Below are positions 17,494-25,999 of a stretch of 64,000 nt of DNA, in pieces (positions within the stretch are counted from its first letter, which is position 1; the number at the start of each line of letters is the position of its first letter). The translations under genes and the position numbers were made by a program. The notes below the pieces were generated by a model. It was not told the origin of the DNA and searched no databases. It was given only the letters and a program-made list of their open reading frames with translations. Source of the stretch: CAYNUJ01 sp964573255 (GTDB taxonomy: Bacteria; Bacteroidota; Ignavibacteria; Ignavibacteriales; Melioribacteraceae); the NCBI GenBank assembly GCA_964573255.1, contig CAZNJB010000008.1:33711-97710 (forward strand), in the 5' to 3' direction.

Positions 17494-19476
17494 TCACTTT
17501 CCCATGATTTTTAAGGTTCCTTTCCCTTTCTCCGTCAACCTATATTTCTGTTTCCTACTGTTCGGCTTATCAGGGATATTCATTTCAATCAAATTGAGAG
17601 ACAAAGCCGGCTGTAAGTAGCTTTCTCGGAAATGTTTCCCGTCCGCCAAACCCAATTTGTCCTGGAGTTCCTTGCGCGACATTTCCCCGTCAAGAATTTG
17701 CAAAAGCCGTTCAACTTGTGGGGTAACATGGGGGGTAACATAGGGGGTCGCATAGGAAATTTTCTCCTCCGCTACAACATTTTCTCTTAAATATTTCTTC
17801 CCCTTTTCAGATAGCCTGTACTTCTGATAGCGGCTGTGCGGCTTATCCGGTATTGTCACATCAATTAAATTTTCTTTCAAAGCGGGCTGTAAATACGCTT
17901 TTTTGAAATTTTGCTCATCCGTTATATTCATTCTTTTTTGTAATTCTTTGCTCGACATTTCTCCCTTAAGGATCTGCAAAAGCAGTTTAACTTGAGGGGT
18001 AACATGGGGGGTGATTTCACCCCCTATGTTAACGGATAATTTTATGCGCTCAATCCCTTTTTTCGAAAGTTTGTATTTTTGATTAATACTTCGAGGTTTG
18101 TTTGGAATTGTCATTTCAATCAAATTTTCCTTTAATGCGGGCTGTAAATAGCCTTTTCGGAAATGGCGGACATCCCTCAAGCCTAATTTGTTCATCAGTT
18201 CGGAGCGGGTCATTTCCCCTTCAAGCGCGAGTAAAAGCCGCTCGACATGGGTGGTAACTTGGGTGGCGACATAGACGGTATCTTGGATGGTTACATGGGC
18301 GGTTTCGTCTAAAGGCAAATGCAATTCGAAACTTGTATCCGTTTCCTTAAACACCGGTTTGGCGCCGTTTGCGTAAAGCGGAAGATACTTGTTAATGTTA
18401 GTTACTCCGGAACCGAGTTCGTCAAACCGCCCTAATTGAATCATAAATTTACAGATTACCGGATTCTTGGAAAACGGCTTCAAGTTTTCGGGCGTAATTT
18501 CACCAAAGTGATGCTGTACAGAAGGATTGTCCATCACGACTCTGTCTTTATAAATCATCAGCCTTGCTGGCGCGGGGCTTGTATATTCTCTGTGAGCAAT
18601 TATATTGGAAACCGCTTCGCGGAAAATTTTATCGCGCAAACTGATCCGCATATCTCCCTCGAGATAGAAGGGGTCGTTCAAATGTTTGCTTACAAATTCC
18701 ATCATCAAATCGTAAGCGTCAATCAGATTGGTACGTATAGTCAAACGGTCGTCGTAACGGTCGGTATTTACGCGGCGTAGAAGGCATTCGAATTTATAAC
18801 CGGGAACGATTTGCTGAATTATCTCGTCTTTGCCGAACATCAAAATAGCAGAGAGAGTAAGCGCCTGTTTTCCGCTATTGGAGTCGAAAGCGTAAAATCC
18901 TCCTATTTTAAGCAATTCTTCGTTCGATAAACTCAACCACGGATGCTGCGAATTGATCGAGCGCATAAGCCGGCGTGCTTTGTCGAAAAGATCTGCACGT
19001 AAATTGTTTACAGTTAAATAATGATAGGTACGCTGCTCTGTAAAAAGTCCGAGTTTTCGGTTTAGTATTCCTGCCAATTGCTGGGTTCCCCGCATCCGAT
19101 AATCGCCATCCTCGCTGCGCAGAAAAATTTCGCCTCCGGTTTTGTGCAACTGCGAGCTAAGCGGCACTTGAACAGCAATTATTATTTTGCCCTTTATCTC
19201 GAATTCGTGAGGAAAAAGAAGGTAAGGGGGATCGATCTTCTGCGGATTATTTGAAAGATTTGCCAAATCGGTTTTTAATTTTTTAACAGAGCCGGGATCT
19301 ACACCGGTAACTTCTCCATTATCTTTTACGCCGAGAAGAATTATCCCTCCGTCTGTATTTAAAAAAGAGCAGACAGTTTCGAACAAATCGGACGGAAGTT
19401 TATTCCATGCTTCTTTAAACTCGGTGTGTAAACCTTCGCCGGAATTTATCTCCTCGTAAATCTGCTTGACGTTCAT
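17494..19476 (-). CDS. AlbA_2 (Schlafen-like) ATP-binding protein with three winged-helix repeats
   Basis: The 660-residue protein has an N-terminal AlbA_2/Schlafen domain (about 14-130, GLHTEFKEAW, FLNTDGGIILLGVKD), a RecG-like C-terminal ATP-binding part (about 275-390, FREAVSNIIAHREYTSP, DELGSGVTNI), and then three homologous winged-helix units (about 404-480, 489-563 and 579-656), each with a GEM-S-ELQ helix, YLQPAL-NLI and IPDKP-S-QKYRL wing. The units are joined by VTPHVTPQV-type linkers. Proteins of this class are common inside type I restriction loci, where they are thought to be regulators or accessory defence factors. It lies between hsdM and hsdS on the same strand. The biochemical role is not known; the domain calls are firm, the function is not. 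Confidence 0.85.
   Translation of the reverse strand: MNVKQIYEEINSGEGLHTEFKEAWNKLPSDLFETVCSFLNTDGGIILLGVKDNGEVTGVDPGSVKKLKTDLANLSNNPQKIDPPYLLFPHEFEIKGKIIIAVQVPLSSQLHKTGGEIFLRSEDGDYRMRGTQQLAGILNRKLGLFTEQRTYHYLTVNNLRADLFDKARRLMRSINSQHPWLSLSNEELLKIGGFYAFDSNSGKQALTLSAILMFGKDEIIQQIVPGYKFECLLRRVNTDRYDDRLTIRTNLIDAYDLMMEFVSKHLNDPFYLEGDMRISLRDKIFREAVSNIIAHREYTSPAPARLMIYKDRVVMDNPSVQHHFGEITPENLKPFSKNPVICKFMIQLGRFDELGSGVTNINKYLPLYANGAKPVFKETDTSFELHLPLDETAHVTIQDTVYVATQVTTHVERLLLALEGEMTRSELMNKLGLRDVRHFRKGYLQPALKENLIEMTIPNKPRSINQKYKLSKKGIERIKLSVNIGGEITPHVTPQVKLLLQILKGEMSSKELQKRMNITDEQNFKKAYLQPALKENLIDVTIPDKPHSRYQKYRLSEKGKKYLRENVVAEEKISYATPYVTPHVTPQVERLLQILDGEMSRKELQDKLGLADGKHFRESYLQPALSLNLIEMNIPDKPNSRKQKYRLTEKGKGTLKIMGK
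17509..18267 (-). repeat. Three tandem winged-helix coding repeats with short VTP linkers
   Basis: Inside the AlbA_2 gene, three units of about 76 codons repeat with high similarity; repeats two and three are closest. The linkers are low-complexity at DNA level: runs of GGGGTAACATG-like words (for example near 17715-17750, 17990-18020 and 18245-18300) encode VTP/VTT/VAT repeats. Such repeats are prone to slippage and recombination, so the number of units may vary between strains. Confidence 0.8.
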
Positions 19477-19707
19477 ATTTCAACCGTTATTCATTTGTTA
19501 TGTTGTATTAAAAAAACTCCCGCTCCGGCAGAGGCAATCCAAAAGATAATTTCGGTTGTTTCAAGTATAATGTAAAAAAACGCTTTCGAGCAAAATTCAA
19601 AAGATTCTTTCGTCGCTCCGCTCCTCAGAATGACTATAATTGAAATTTTTGGACAAATCTTTTGTGATCGTTTCCTGCGGTTATTTATATTAACAAACAT
19701 AGATTAT
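19477..19707. other. Non-coding spacer between hsdM and the AlbA_2 gene with a dispersed-type repeat
   Basis: This 231-base gap breaks an otherwise tightly packed operon. A 69-codon open frame exists here on the minus strand, but its composition looks like translated repeat. At about 19601-19635 lies a sequence that, on the minus strand, reads GTCATTCTGAGGAGCGGAGC and continues GACGAAAGAATCTT; this phrase is a familiar dispersed intergenic repeat of many bacterial genomes. The spacer may hold an internal promoter for the downstream genes, but no clear one is seen. Confidence 0.6.
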
Positions 19708-21270
19708 TTAGTCTCTTAAAATTTCTTTCAATTTCTCTCTCATCTGCTCCTGCACTTCGGCTAATTCCTTTTCCAGCTCCTCAATTTTTTTCTGAACTTC
19801 GTCTATATCGATTTCTTCTTCTTCTTCGAAGGTATCGACGTAGCGCGGAATGTTTAGATTAAATTCATTTTCTTTAATTTCGTTAAATTGTGCAAGATAA
19901 GAATATTTATCTTTAACTTTTCTCTCTTTATAAACGGTTACTATTTTTTTAATATGCTCTTCCGAAAGTTCATTCTGGTTTTTCCCTTGAACAAATTCCC
20001 GACTTGCATCAATAAATAACACATCTTTTTTATTTTCATTTAATCCGCCTTTTTCCCTCGAACGATCAAAGACTAATATTGCCACAGGAATATTTGTAGT
20101 TGGGAATAAATTTCCAGGTAGACCGATAACTGCATCGAGCAAATTTTCCTCTATCATTTTCTGTCGTATTCTACCTTCGGCTCCTCCGCGGAATAAGACG
20201 CCATGCGGCACAATTACTACTACCCGTCCTTTCAAAGGTTTTGCTGTTTCAATCATGTGAGTTATAAACGCCCAGTCACCTTTGCTTTTCGGAGGCACGC
20301 CGCGCCAGAATCGGTTATAGCGGTCGTTACTTGCGTTTTCCGCACCCCATTTATCGAGCGAAAAAGGAGGATTGGCAACTACACAATCAAACTTCATCAA
20401 CTTGTCGTTTTCCACAAGCATAGGACTGTTGAGCGTATCGCCCCACTCAATTCGTGCGCTGTCGAAACTATGGAGAAACATATTCATTCTGCAAAGCGCC
20501 CAAGTGCTTCCGTTGGATTCCTGACCGAAAAGGGCGAAGTTGTTTGAACCGACAGCTTTTCCGGCTTGGATGAGCAATCCGCCCGAACCGCATGCCGGAT
20601 CGCAGATTCTGTCTCCGTCTTTCGGAGCGGCAAGTTTTGCAACCAATTCGGTTACTTTAAGCGGCGTAAAGAATTCGCCCGCTTTCTTGCCGGAATCTGC
20701 TGCAAAACGCTCTATTAAATAAATGTATGTATTCCCGATTACGTCTTCGGATACTTTGCTCGGGCTCATATCCAATTCCGGTTTGTTGAAATCTTCAAGC
20801 AGTAGTTTCAACCTCCGGTTTTTATCCTTAGTTTTGCCAAGATTCGCCTCACTGTTAAAATCGATGTTTCTGAATACGCCTTCCAATTTCGACTTGTTTT
20901 TTTCTTCTATATCAGCCAATACTATGTTGATTAAATCGCCGATGTTATCGGCATTTCTGCGGTCGTAAAGGTTATAGAAATCGCCGAGAAATCTATCCGT
21001 AACTTCTCCGGTTTCAATATCTTTTATTTCAACATAATCGAGTATAAATCTTTCCCTTTCAAGTTTTCTACGTATCCTAACCTCGTCGTCGCCATACTGT
21101 TTTTTATATTTTTCATAATGATCTTTCCAAACATCTGAGATGTATTTTAAGAAAAGCATAACGAGTATATAGTCTTTATACTGCGCTGGATCAACAACGC
21201 CGCGAAAAGTATCACACGCTGCCCAGGCTGCATTGTTAATATCTTTTTGATTTATTTTTTTGTCTGTCAT
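19708..21270 (-). CDS. hsdM: Type I R-M DNA methyltransferase subunit M
   Basis: HsdM methylates adenine N6 in the HsdS target and, with HsdS, protects the host. The 520-residue product has the helical HsdM N-terminal domain (about 10-165), the AdoMet motif I DPACGSGG (224-231), the catalytic NPPF (300-303), and an acidic coiled-coil C-terminal tail (about 480-515, VQKKIEELEKELAEVQEQM) that contacts HsdS. Length is typical. The ATG overlaps the stop of the preceding 57-residue gene (ATGA), so the two are translated together. Of the two HsdS genes in the operon, either or both could be its partner. Confidence 0.97.
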   Translation of the reverse strand: MTDKKINQKDINNAAWAACDTFRGVVDPAQYKDYILVMLFLKYISDVWKDHYEKYKKQYGDDEVRIRRKLERERFILDYVEIKDIETGEVTDRFLGDFYNLYDRRNADNIGDLINIVLADIEEKNKSKLEGVFRNIDFNSEANLGKTKDKNRRLKLLLEDFNKPELDMSPSKVSEDVIGNTYIYLIERFAADSGKKAGEFFTPLKVTELVAKLAAPKDGDRICDPACGSGGLLIQAGKAVGSNNFALFGQESNGSTWALCRMNMFLHSFDSARIEWGDTLNSPMLVENDKLMKFDCVVANPPFSLDKWGAENASNDRYNRFWRGVPPKSKGDWAFITHMIETAKPLKGRVVVIVPHGVLFRGGAEGRIRQKMIEENLLDAVIGLPGNLFPTTNIPVAILVFDRSREKGGLNENKKDVLFIDASREFVQGKNQNELSEEHIKKIVTVYKERKVKDKYSYLAQFNEIKENEFNLNIPRYVDTFEEEEEIDIDEVQKKIEELEKELAEVQEQMREKLKEILRD

Positions 21271-21440
21271 TTTTCTTTCCTTACGCCTTTGAATGGTTTA
21301 TCATCCGCTTTCTGATCTATGAATTTTCCATTTTCCGAATTACGCTTTACCCACCGTTTAGTTCTAGGATTGTAAGTTTGCGACCTTTTACGTACTGCAC
21401 CGTATCTGTGTCCGTCGCCTGTCGGAGGATTAGTCGCCAT
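21267..21440 (-). CDS. 57-residue basic protein preceding hsdM
   Basis: A short frame missed by size filters: 57 residues starting MATNPPTGDGHRYGAVRKRS, rich in Arg and Lys, with NPRTKRWVKRN and ending PFKGVRKEK. The start overlaps the end of the half-HsdS gene by 11 bases and the stop overlaps the hsdM start (ATGA), and it keeps the same direction, which argues that it is real. Small basic proteins with a PPTGDxHRxGAV start are, from memory, frequent just before hsdM in type I loci; I cannot check this here. Function unknown: a DNA- or RNA-binding accessory peptide is possible. Confidence 0.7.
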   Translation of the reverse strand: MATNPPTGDGHRYGAVRKRSQTYNPRTKRWVKRNSENGKFIDQKADDKPFKGVRKEK

Positions 21441-22017
21441 GTTTTTCCTCCTTTATACTATTTAACAAAATAGCCGATATATATTCATCTTTCTTTTTTG
21501 CCAATTGGTTAAGAAGTGATAATTCTTTCTTTGCCAATTGCGAAATTTTTACAATCTTTTGTTGTTTTTCAATAGTTGGAATTTCTATTTCAAGTTCTTC
21601 CAGAACCTGTTTTGTAATCATTTTTTGAAATGTCCCTTTTGCTCTACTATTAAGAAAAGCTTGAGCGGGAGTTTGATTTATATACCAAAGAACATACTCA
21701 GGTAAAATATTTTTAGATTCAATCCTAATTTTAATAAGCGGTGCAGCTAAAATTGCATTCTTTACTTCTTCATCTAAAATACAAGCTGTTGTATCCAGCC
21801 CTCTTGTTTTAAATATTATATCATTTTTCAGCATTTTGTAATGATTTTTCAAGTCCTGAATTTCAGTTTTATCTAAATTGCTTGTATCCACTATAAATTC
21901 ATCCGTTAGATCTTTCATTTGAATTACTCGTACATTCCAATTCTTCTCTTTCAGAATCTTGGTGCGAAAAGAGTAACCTAATTGAATATTTGCTATATTT
22001 TTGAGTTTTGTTTTCAA
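21430..22017 (-). CDS. Half-length HsdS (single target recognition domain)
   Basis: The 195-residue product contains one target recognition domain (KLKNIANIQLGYSFR at the N terminus, RGLDTTACILDEE, GTFQKMITKQVLEELEIEIPTIEKQQKIV) and one helical arm (about 150-190). This is half of a normal HsdS. Two such halves can pair to form a working specificity subunit in some systems, or the gene may be an alternative-specificity donor for the full hsdS downstream. It is the first gene of the defence operon. The start must be TTG (22017): the frame closes with a stop three codons upstream and no ATG precedes the domain. No inverted repeats pointing to inversion with the other hsdS were found by eye. Confidence 0.82.
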   Translation of the reverse strand: MKTKLKNIANIQLGYSFRTKILKEKNWNVRVIQMKDLTDEFIVDTSNLDKTEIQDLKNHYKMLKNDIIFKTRGLDTTACILDEEVKNAILAAPLIKIRIESKNILPEYVLWYINQTPAQAFLNSRAKGTFQKMITKQVLEELEIEIPTIEKQQKIVKISQLAKKELSLLNQLAKKKDEYISAILLNSIKEEKHGD

Positions 22018-22235
22018 TAGCCCCTATTAATATTTACAGAAATCTCATTACTGTATTGCAAAGATACAAGAACAATTGAATTTTGTCAAGAACTTTATTT
22101 TGCAGAAACGGCATTACTGCTCATTATATTACTTTAATCGGTTTTTTCTTCAGATAAACTCAACTGCCTAACTATTTTCATCCAATTGTAAATCACCTTA
22201 CATTTTATATCGTCATCTTAAAATAATTTTAGAAT

Positions 22236-23351
22236 ATGATTTTTATTCTTCTTTTCATTTCCGTGATATTTCTCGCTTACAGTAATGGAGCGAACGATAA
22301 TTTTAAAGGCGTGGCCACGCTTTTCGGCAGCGGCACGAACAGCTACAAAAGAGCGTTAAACTGGGCAACGTTTACCACTTTTGCCGGTTCAATCGCTTCT
22401 ATATTTTTCGCGAGCGTATTGGTTAAAAACTTTTCCGGTAAGGACTTAATTTCCGATGAGTTAATAGGAGCACCGGAGTTCGGCGCGTCAATCGCTTTGG
22501 CTTCCGCGCTTACCGTATTTTTGGCAACGAAAATCGGTATGCCCATTTCGACTACTCACAGTTTGGTAGGAGCTTTATTCGGCACAGGAATCATAGCCGT
22601 AGGAAGAAATTTTAATTTCGAAAAGCTCGCTTCAGTATTTTTAACGCCGCTGATTGTAAGTCCGCTTATTGCCGCCGTCCTAAGTTTTGCGATTTACCAC
22701 GCATTTAAATATTTCCGAAAGAAAAGTGGAATTAAAAAATCTACGTGTATTTGCGTCGGCAACGCTTACGTTCCGGTAAATCAACTCGCAACGGATAATT
22801 TCGTTTCGGTCTATCCGGAATTGCAGACGTCGATAAGGATTTCCACCGACAGCGAATGCCGCGAAATTTACGAAGGGAAGTTCCTCGGAATCGGCGTTCA
22901 AAAGGCATTGGACTACGCTCATTATTTAAGCGCGGGAGTGGTAAGTTTTGCAAGAGGATTGAACGACACACCTAAAATCGTCGGACTAATTCTAGCGATT
23001 AACGCGCTGAATATTCAAGTTGGTTTGATTGTTTTGGCGGTTGCCATGGCTGTGGGGGGACTATTAAACGCAAAGAAAGTTGCGCAAACCGTAAGCAAAA
23101 AAATTACGCCTATGGACGCCGGACAAGGATTTACGGCAAATTTGATCACCGGATTGCTTGTAACCACCGCAAGCATACATGGTCTGCCGGTTTCAACCAC
23201 TCACGTTTCCGTCGGCTCCCTATTCGGTATTGGAGCGGTAACCCGGAAAGCGAATTTGGGAATGATACGGAAGATTCTTTTATCATGGGTTTTAACTTTG
23301 CCCGCAGCGGCAATTTTGAGCGCTTCTATTTACAGTCTCCTTTCGGTTTAG
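22236..23351 (+). CDS. pit: PiT-family inorganic phosphate permease
   Basis: A 371-residue inner-membrane transporter with about ten hydrophobic segments and the two inverted PiT signatures, GANDNFKGVATLFG (residues 18-31) and ARGLNDTPKIVGLI in the second half, plus the paired STTHSLVGALFGTG and STTHVSVGSLFGIG sequences that mark the internal duplication. It probably imports phosphate (or metal phosphate) with protons or sodium. A roughly 60-residue soluble loop rich in Cys, Thr and Ser separates the halves. It is transcribed away from the defence operon; the 218-base gap between them must hold both promoters. It has no PhoU-like partner in the window. Codon use is richer in G+C than in the flanking defence genes. 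Confidence 0.9.
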   Translation: MIFILLFISVIFLAYSNGANDNFKGVATLFGSGTNSYKRALNWATFTTFAGSIASIFFASVLVKNFSGKDLISDELIGAPEFGASIALASALTVFLATKIGMPISTTHSLVGALFGTGIIAVGRNFNFEKLASVFLTPLIVSPLIAAVLSFAIYHAFKYFRKKSGIKKSTCICVGNAYVPVNQLATDNFVSVYPELQTSIRISTDSECREIYEGKFLGIGVQKALDYAHYLSAGVVSFARGLNDTPKIVGLILAINALNIQVGLIVLAVAMAVGGLLNAKKVAQTVSKKITPMDAGQGFTANLITGLLVTTASIHGLPVSTTHVSVGSLFGIGAVTRKANLGMIRKILLSWVLTLPAAAILSASIYSLLSV

Positions 23352-24116
23352 TAAAATTAATCACTCTTTATTTCAGACATATTATTTGATTGAACACAGA
23401 TGACACCCGTTCAAGTAAACCTGACCAGGCAAGCAGATTTAACGGATTTACACAGATAGGAAAATAATTTTCCTCTTTGTGAATTTTGAGCCCTCGTTGT
23501 GCTTTTTTTTCATTTTCATTCTTATAACTTTACTCACCCCACTGAATCTCCCCTTCCTAAATTCAATGTTGTCAACTTAAGAAAAGTAAGACAAGAATTA
23601 TTAATTAAACTGCTTCGCACTTTCTAATGTAAATTATAGTTTTAGACGAATACTAATACAATATTTAAATTATACCGACTGCAACGCAGTCGAATTTACA
23701 ATAATCTCGAACGAAGTTCGGGGGTTAAGAATAGGAAACAAAATCACAACTGCGGCGCAGTTGAATTATAACCTAATTCTCATGAACACACGCTAAGTTG
23801 ACAGCATTAAATAAATAGAGCAGGTTGAAAAAATAATCAAGAATAACTGAAAATTTAATTTGCATACTCTCCTCTATTTTTTTTTGCAAAAAGTTATAAT
23901 AAGACGTTAAGCTCTTGGAATAACGGATTGGGTGTCTTAAATAGAGGAGAAGGAGTTAAAAACTTGGGAAGCAAAACAAAGGGAAACAGCGGAGGGCAAT
24001 TGGAATTAAAATGCTTAACTCCAAATGAAGAGATGTTAAACTCACCGAAAAAACTTACCGCATGGAAAGGCACTGCAACCATACCGAAATCTGCAATATC
24101 AATTAGGAGTCTGGAA
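23352..24116. other. Repeat-rich intergenic region
   Basis: No gene is supported here. From about 23390 the sequence has an AACACAGATGACAC...GATTTAACGGATTTACACAGAT stretch that resembles a common dispersed intergenic repeat of this phylum. A MITE-like inverted-repeat element follows at 23565-23808. Open frames on both strands between 23894 and 24116 are low-complexity and partly mirror each other. A good ribosome site (AGGAG at about 24103) precedes the broken gene starting at 24117. Confidence 0.6.
23565..23808. mobile_element. MITE-like element with 15-base terminal inverted repeats
   Basis: AATGTTGTCAACTTA at 23565-23579 faces TAAGTTGACAGCATT at 23794-23808, an inverted repeat matching at 14 of 15 positions. 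The 244-base interior has no gene and carries three short hairpins: CGACTGC-AAC-GCAGTCG (23676-23692), CGAAC-GAA-GTTCG (23708-23720) and AACTGC-GGC-GCAGTT (23748-23762). Size, inverted ends and non-coding body suit a miniature transposable element. I could not see an unambiguous target-site duplication. Confidence 0.5.
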
Positions 24117-24661
24117 ATGAAAGGGTTAATTTTATTATTATTTCTGTTTTTGGGCAATGATATCTTTGCTCAAAATAGTGAGTTATCTCAATTTAATGAT
24201 TATGAATTTACTTTAACTAATAAAAATTATTATTCTGAAAATATTAACCATTCAATGCCGCCTGTGGACGCCTCCAATAATAAATTACGAGGTTTTTTCT
24301 TTTATCAAGTATAGGAATTATAGAGATAGCTTCTTGGGGATTGGGTTATCAAATATCGGATAACTATTCTTTAGCTCTAAAAAGAGCAGGAACTTGGATC
24401 GGTTCCGGAGGAGGCTTCTTTCCAAATGGCGCGGCTGGATATGCCGTTGAGTTAAGCTATTATACGCCAATTCTGTTTGGAAATACAATTACCAATGCAT
24501 TAAACAACGTCGCATCTTCACTTTTTACAAGTAACTTTCATTGGGAAATAACTTCAACCCCTCGCGGGGTTGTTTCCCATTTTTTGCTTTTCCCCCGAAC
24601 TGCGCTCGCGGTTATTCATATTCGACCGCTGCGCGGTTGCGAGGAATATTCCAATCTGTGA
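24117..24661 (+). pseudogene. Frameshifted secreted protein gene
   Basis: Starts at an ATG with an AGGAG ribosome site and encodes a signal peptide (MKGLILLLFLFLGNDIFAQ). After about 60 codons the frame ends at LRGFFFYQV. One extra T in the T6 run at 24293-24298 would let it continue as FFLLSSIGIIEIASWGLGYQ into the open frame that runs to 24661. The joined product would be a small exported protein with a glycine-rich hydrophobic region (GTWIGSGGGFFPNGAAGYAVEL). The end of the second frame is read through hairpin repeats, so the true C terminus is probably lost. Either a decayed gene or a homopolymer error in the assembly. No family recognised. Confidence 0.55.
24542..24640. repeat. Cluster of GC-rich hairpins, the first a likely terminator
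   Basis: Three hairpins lie side by side: TGGGAAA...CAACCCC-TCGC-GGGGTTG-TTTCCCA (24542-24579) followed by a T run, then AACTGCG-CT-CGCGGTT (about 24599-24614), then GACCGC-TGC-GCGGTTG (about 24624-24639). The first has the form of a Rho-independent terminator on the plus strand. All are far more GC-rich than the surroundings and resemble the hairpins inside the 23565-23808 element. Confidence 0.55.
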
Positions 24662-24728
24662 AAATCATAATAAATCATGATAATCTGCGTCCTATTGATG
24701 CATAGATTTATAATTCACTTCGAATCAC

Positions 24729-25979
24729 TCAGAAACTGTAAATTACTTTTCCGTAAAGCATATCGTTTTTATCGTATTGACCGAATGACCCTTCGCTGCC
24801 TGTAAAAATGTTTGCACCGAATTGAATGTTAATTGCGTCCGAAAAATCGTATAGTATTCTGGGACGAATCAAAGAACCGGAATATTCGAAATCGTAATAA
24901 GAAAATAATTCGAACGTTAATGTTTCGTTCAGCGTTGAATAACGGGCGAGGTAAGTCATCATATTGTTATTTTCGCCTTTGAAATAAGGATTAGAGACAA
25001 TAATGTTTTCGTAATTCATGATTTTGCGCTGAATGAATTGAGTGCTGAAATTAATATCCCATAATGTGAAATCAACGCCGAACATGTAATGCAGATAATC
25101 CTTTTGAATCACTCCGTTGTTTATCGAGGGGTCAACAGTATTGAAATATTTTCCCCAATAGTAAGCGCCTTCTCCGCGGAAAACAAAAGGTCCGACTGTT
25201 GTACTAAAACTTCCGCCTGCTAATGTTAATCTTTTGTGTTCCGGCGTAATAGTGAGTTTTTTAGTCATCGTATTCGGATCGAAAGTGAGATTCGAAAACA
25301 TCGTAGGATCGTCGTCCCACATATAACCGCCCATAAGTTCGAAATCGACCAATTCGGTTAGCGAGGAAAATTTCAAAAAGATTTCGCTGTTTTCCATCGA
25401 CGGCGTTACAGTCTGCTTCGAATAATCAAAGTCAGGCTGAATGGGGAAATCGGGTAATTTAGGCGCCCAGGCGGATTTGGTGTCGGGATAAACCGTGGGA
25501 GTAAATACCGGAAGCCATACCAATTCGAATGTGCTGTTGTCTATGTAATAATCGAATTTCGCACCGATTACGCCCCTGCGTATTTCGTCGAATTCCGGCA
25601 GCAAAAATTCGAACAAATCTTTCGGTGAAACAATATCGGTAATAAAAACACCGTCGGCTTTGCCCCAAACTATCTGCTGCTTGCCTATCCGCAAATCGAA
25701 ATCATCGAAATACAAATCGAGGTAAGCTTCTCGTAAACGGAAAGTTAAACTATCCGAATAGTTGTGGTATATCAGCGGGTTCACTTTAAAAGCAGTGCTT
25801 CCGAAATTCTTTTCTATGTTCAAATTGAATGTGTTCTGCATAATCACAAAATCGCTGGAACCGTTGCCTATCAGCATTCCGGGATAGGTTCTAACGTAAC
25901 CGGAAAAATCAACGTTCTGTGCTTTCGTAGCCTGAACTGTTAGCATCAATGCGAATAGAATTGCAATTATCTTTTTCAT
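24729..25979 (-). CDS. Outer-membrane beta-barrel protein of the RND export operon (DUF1302-like)
   Basis: A 416-residue protein with signal peptide MKKIIAILFALMLTVQATKAQ, then many alternating hydrophobic strands rich in Tyr and Phe, and a C-terminal strand ending in Phe (MLYGKVIYSF), as for outer-membrane barrels. The motif LRIGKQQIVWGKADGVFITDIVSPKD is characteristic of the DUF1302/porin-like barrels found with MMPL-type RND exporters. I chose the ATG at 25979 because GGAGTAAAG sits just before it; an upstream ATG would add six residues before the signal peptide. It is the last gene of the TetR-led operon and would give cargo passage or a receptor in the outer membrane. Substrate unknown. 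Confidence 0.75.
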   Translation of the reverse strand: MKKIIAILFALMLTVQATKAQNVDFSGYVRTYPGMLIGNGSSDFVIMQNTFNLNIEKNFGSTAFKVNPLIYHNYSDSLTFRLREAYLDLYFDDFDLRIGKQQIVWGKADGVFITDIVSPKDLFEFLLPEFDEIRRGVIGAKFDYYIDNSTFELVWLPVFTPTVYPDTKSAWAPKLPDFPIQPDFDYSKQTVTPSMENSEIFLKFSSLTELVDFELMGGYMWDDDPTMFSNLTFDPNTMTKKLTITPEHKRLTLAGGSFSTTVGPFVFRGEGAYYWGKYFNTVDPSINNGVIQKDYLHYMFGVDFTLWDINFSTQFIQRKIMNYENIIVSNPYFKGENNNMMTYLARYSTLNETLTFELFSYYDFEYSGSLIRPRILYDFSDAINIQFGANIFTGSEGSFGQYDKNDMLYGKVIYSF

Positions 25980-25999
25980 TTTCTTTACTCCTTCCAAAT

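Noticed and set aside
18436..18780. 114-codon plus-strand frame inside the AlbA_2 gene
   Set aside because: Antisense to well-conserved RecG-like sequence.
19491..19700. 69-codon open frame between hsdM and the AlbA_2 gene
   Set aside because: It reads through a dispersed-type intergenic repeat (the ILRSGATKES stretch is its typical translation) and shows no protein-like composition or domain.
20203..20547. 114-codon plus-strand frame inside hsdM
   Set aside because: Antisense to the motif I to NPPF region of hsdM; a shadow frame.
9578..22017. A CRISPR array or prophage in the defence region
   Set aside because: No regularly spaced repeats and no integrase, capsid or terminase genes are present.
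23894..24157. 87-codon minus-strand frame
   Set aside because: Low-complexity mirror of the plus strand in repeat-rich DNA; no ribosome site.
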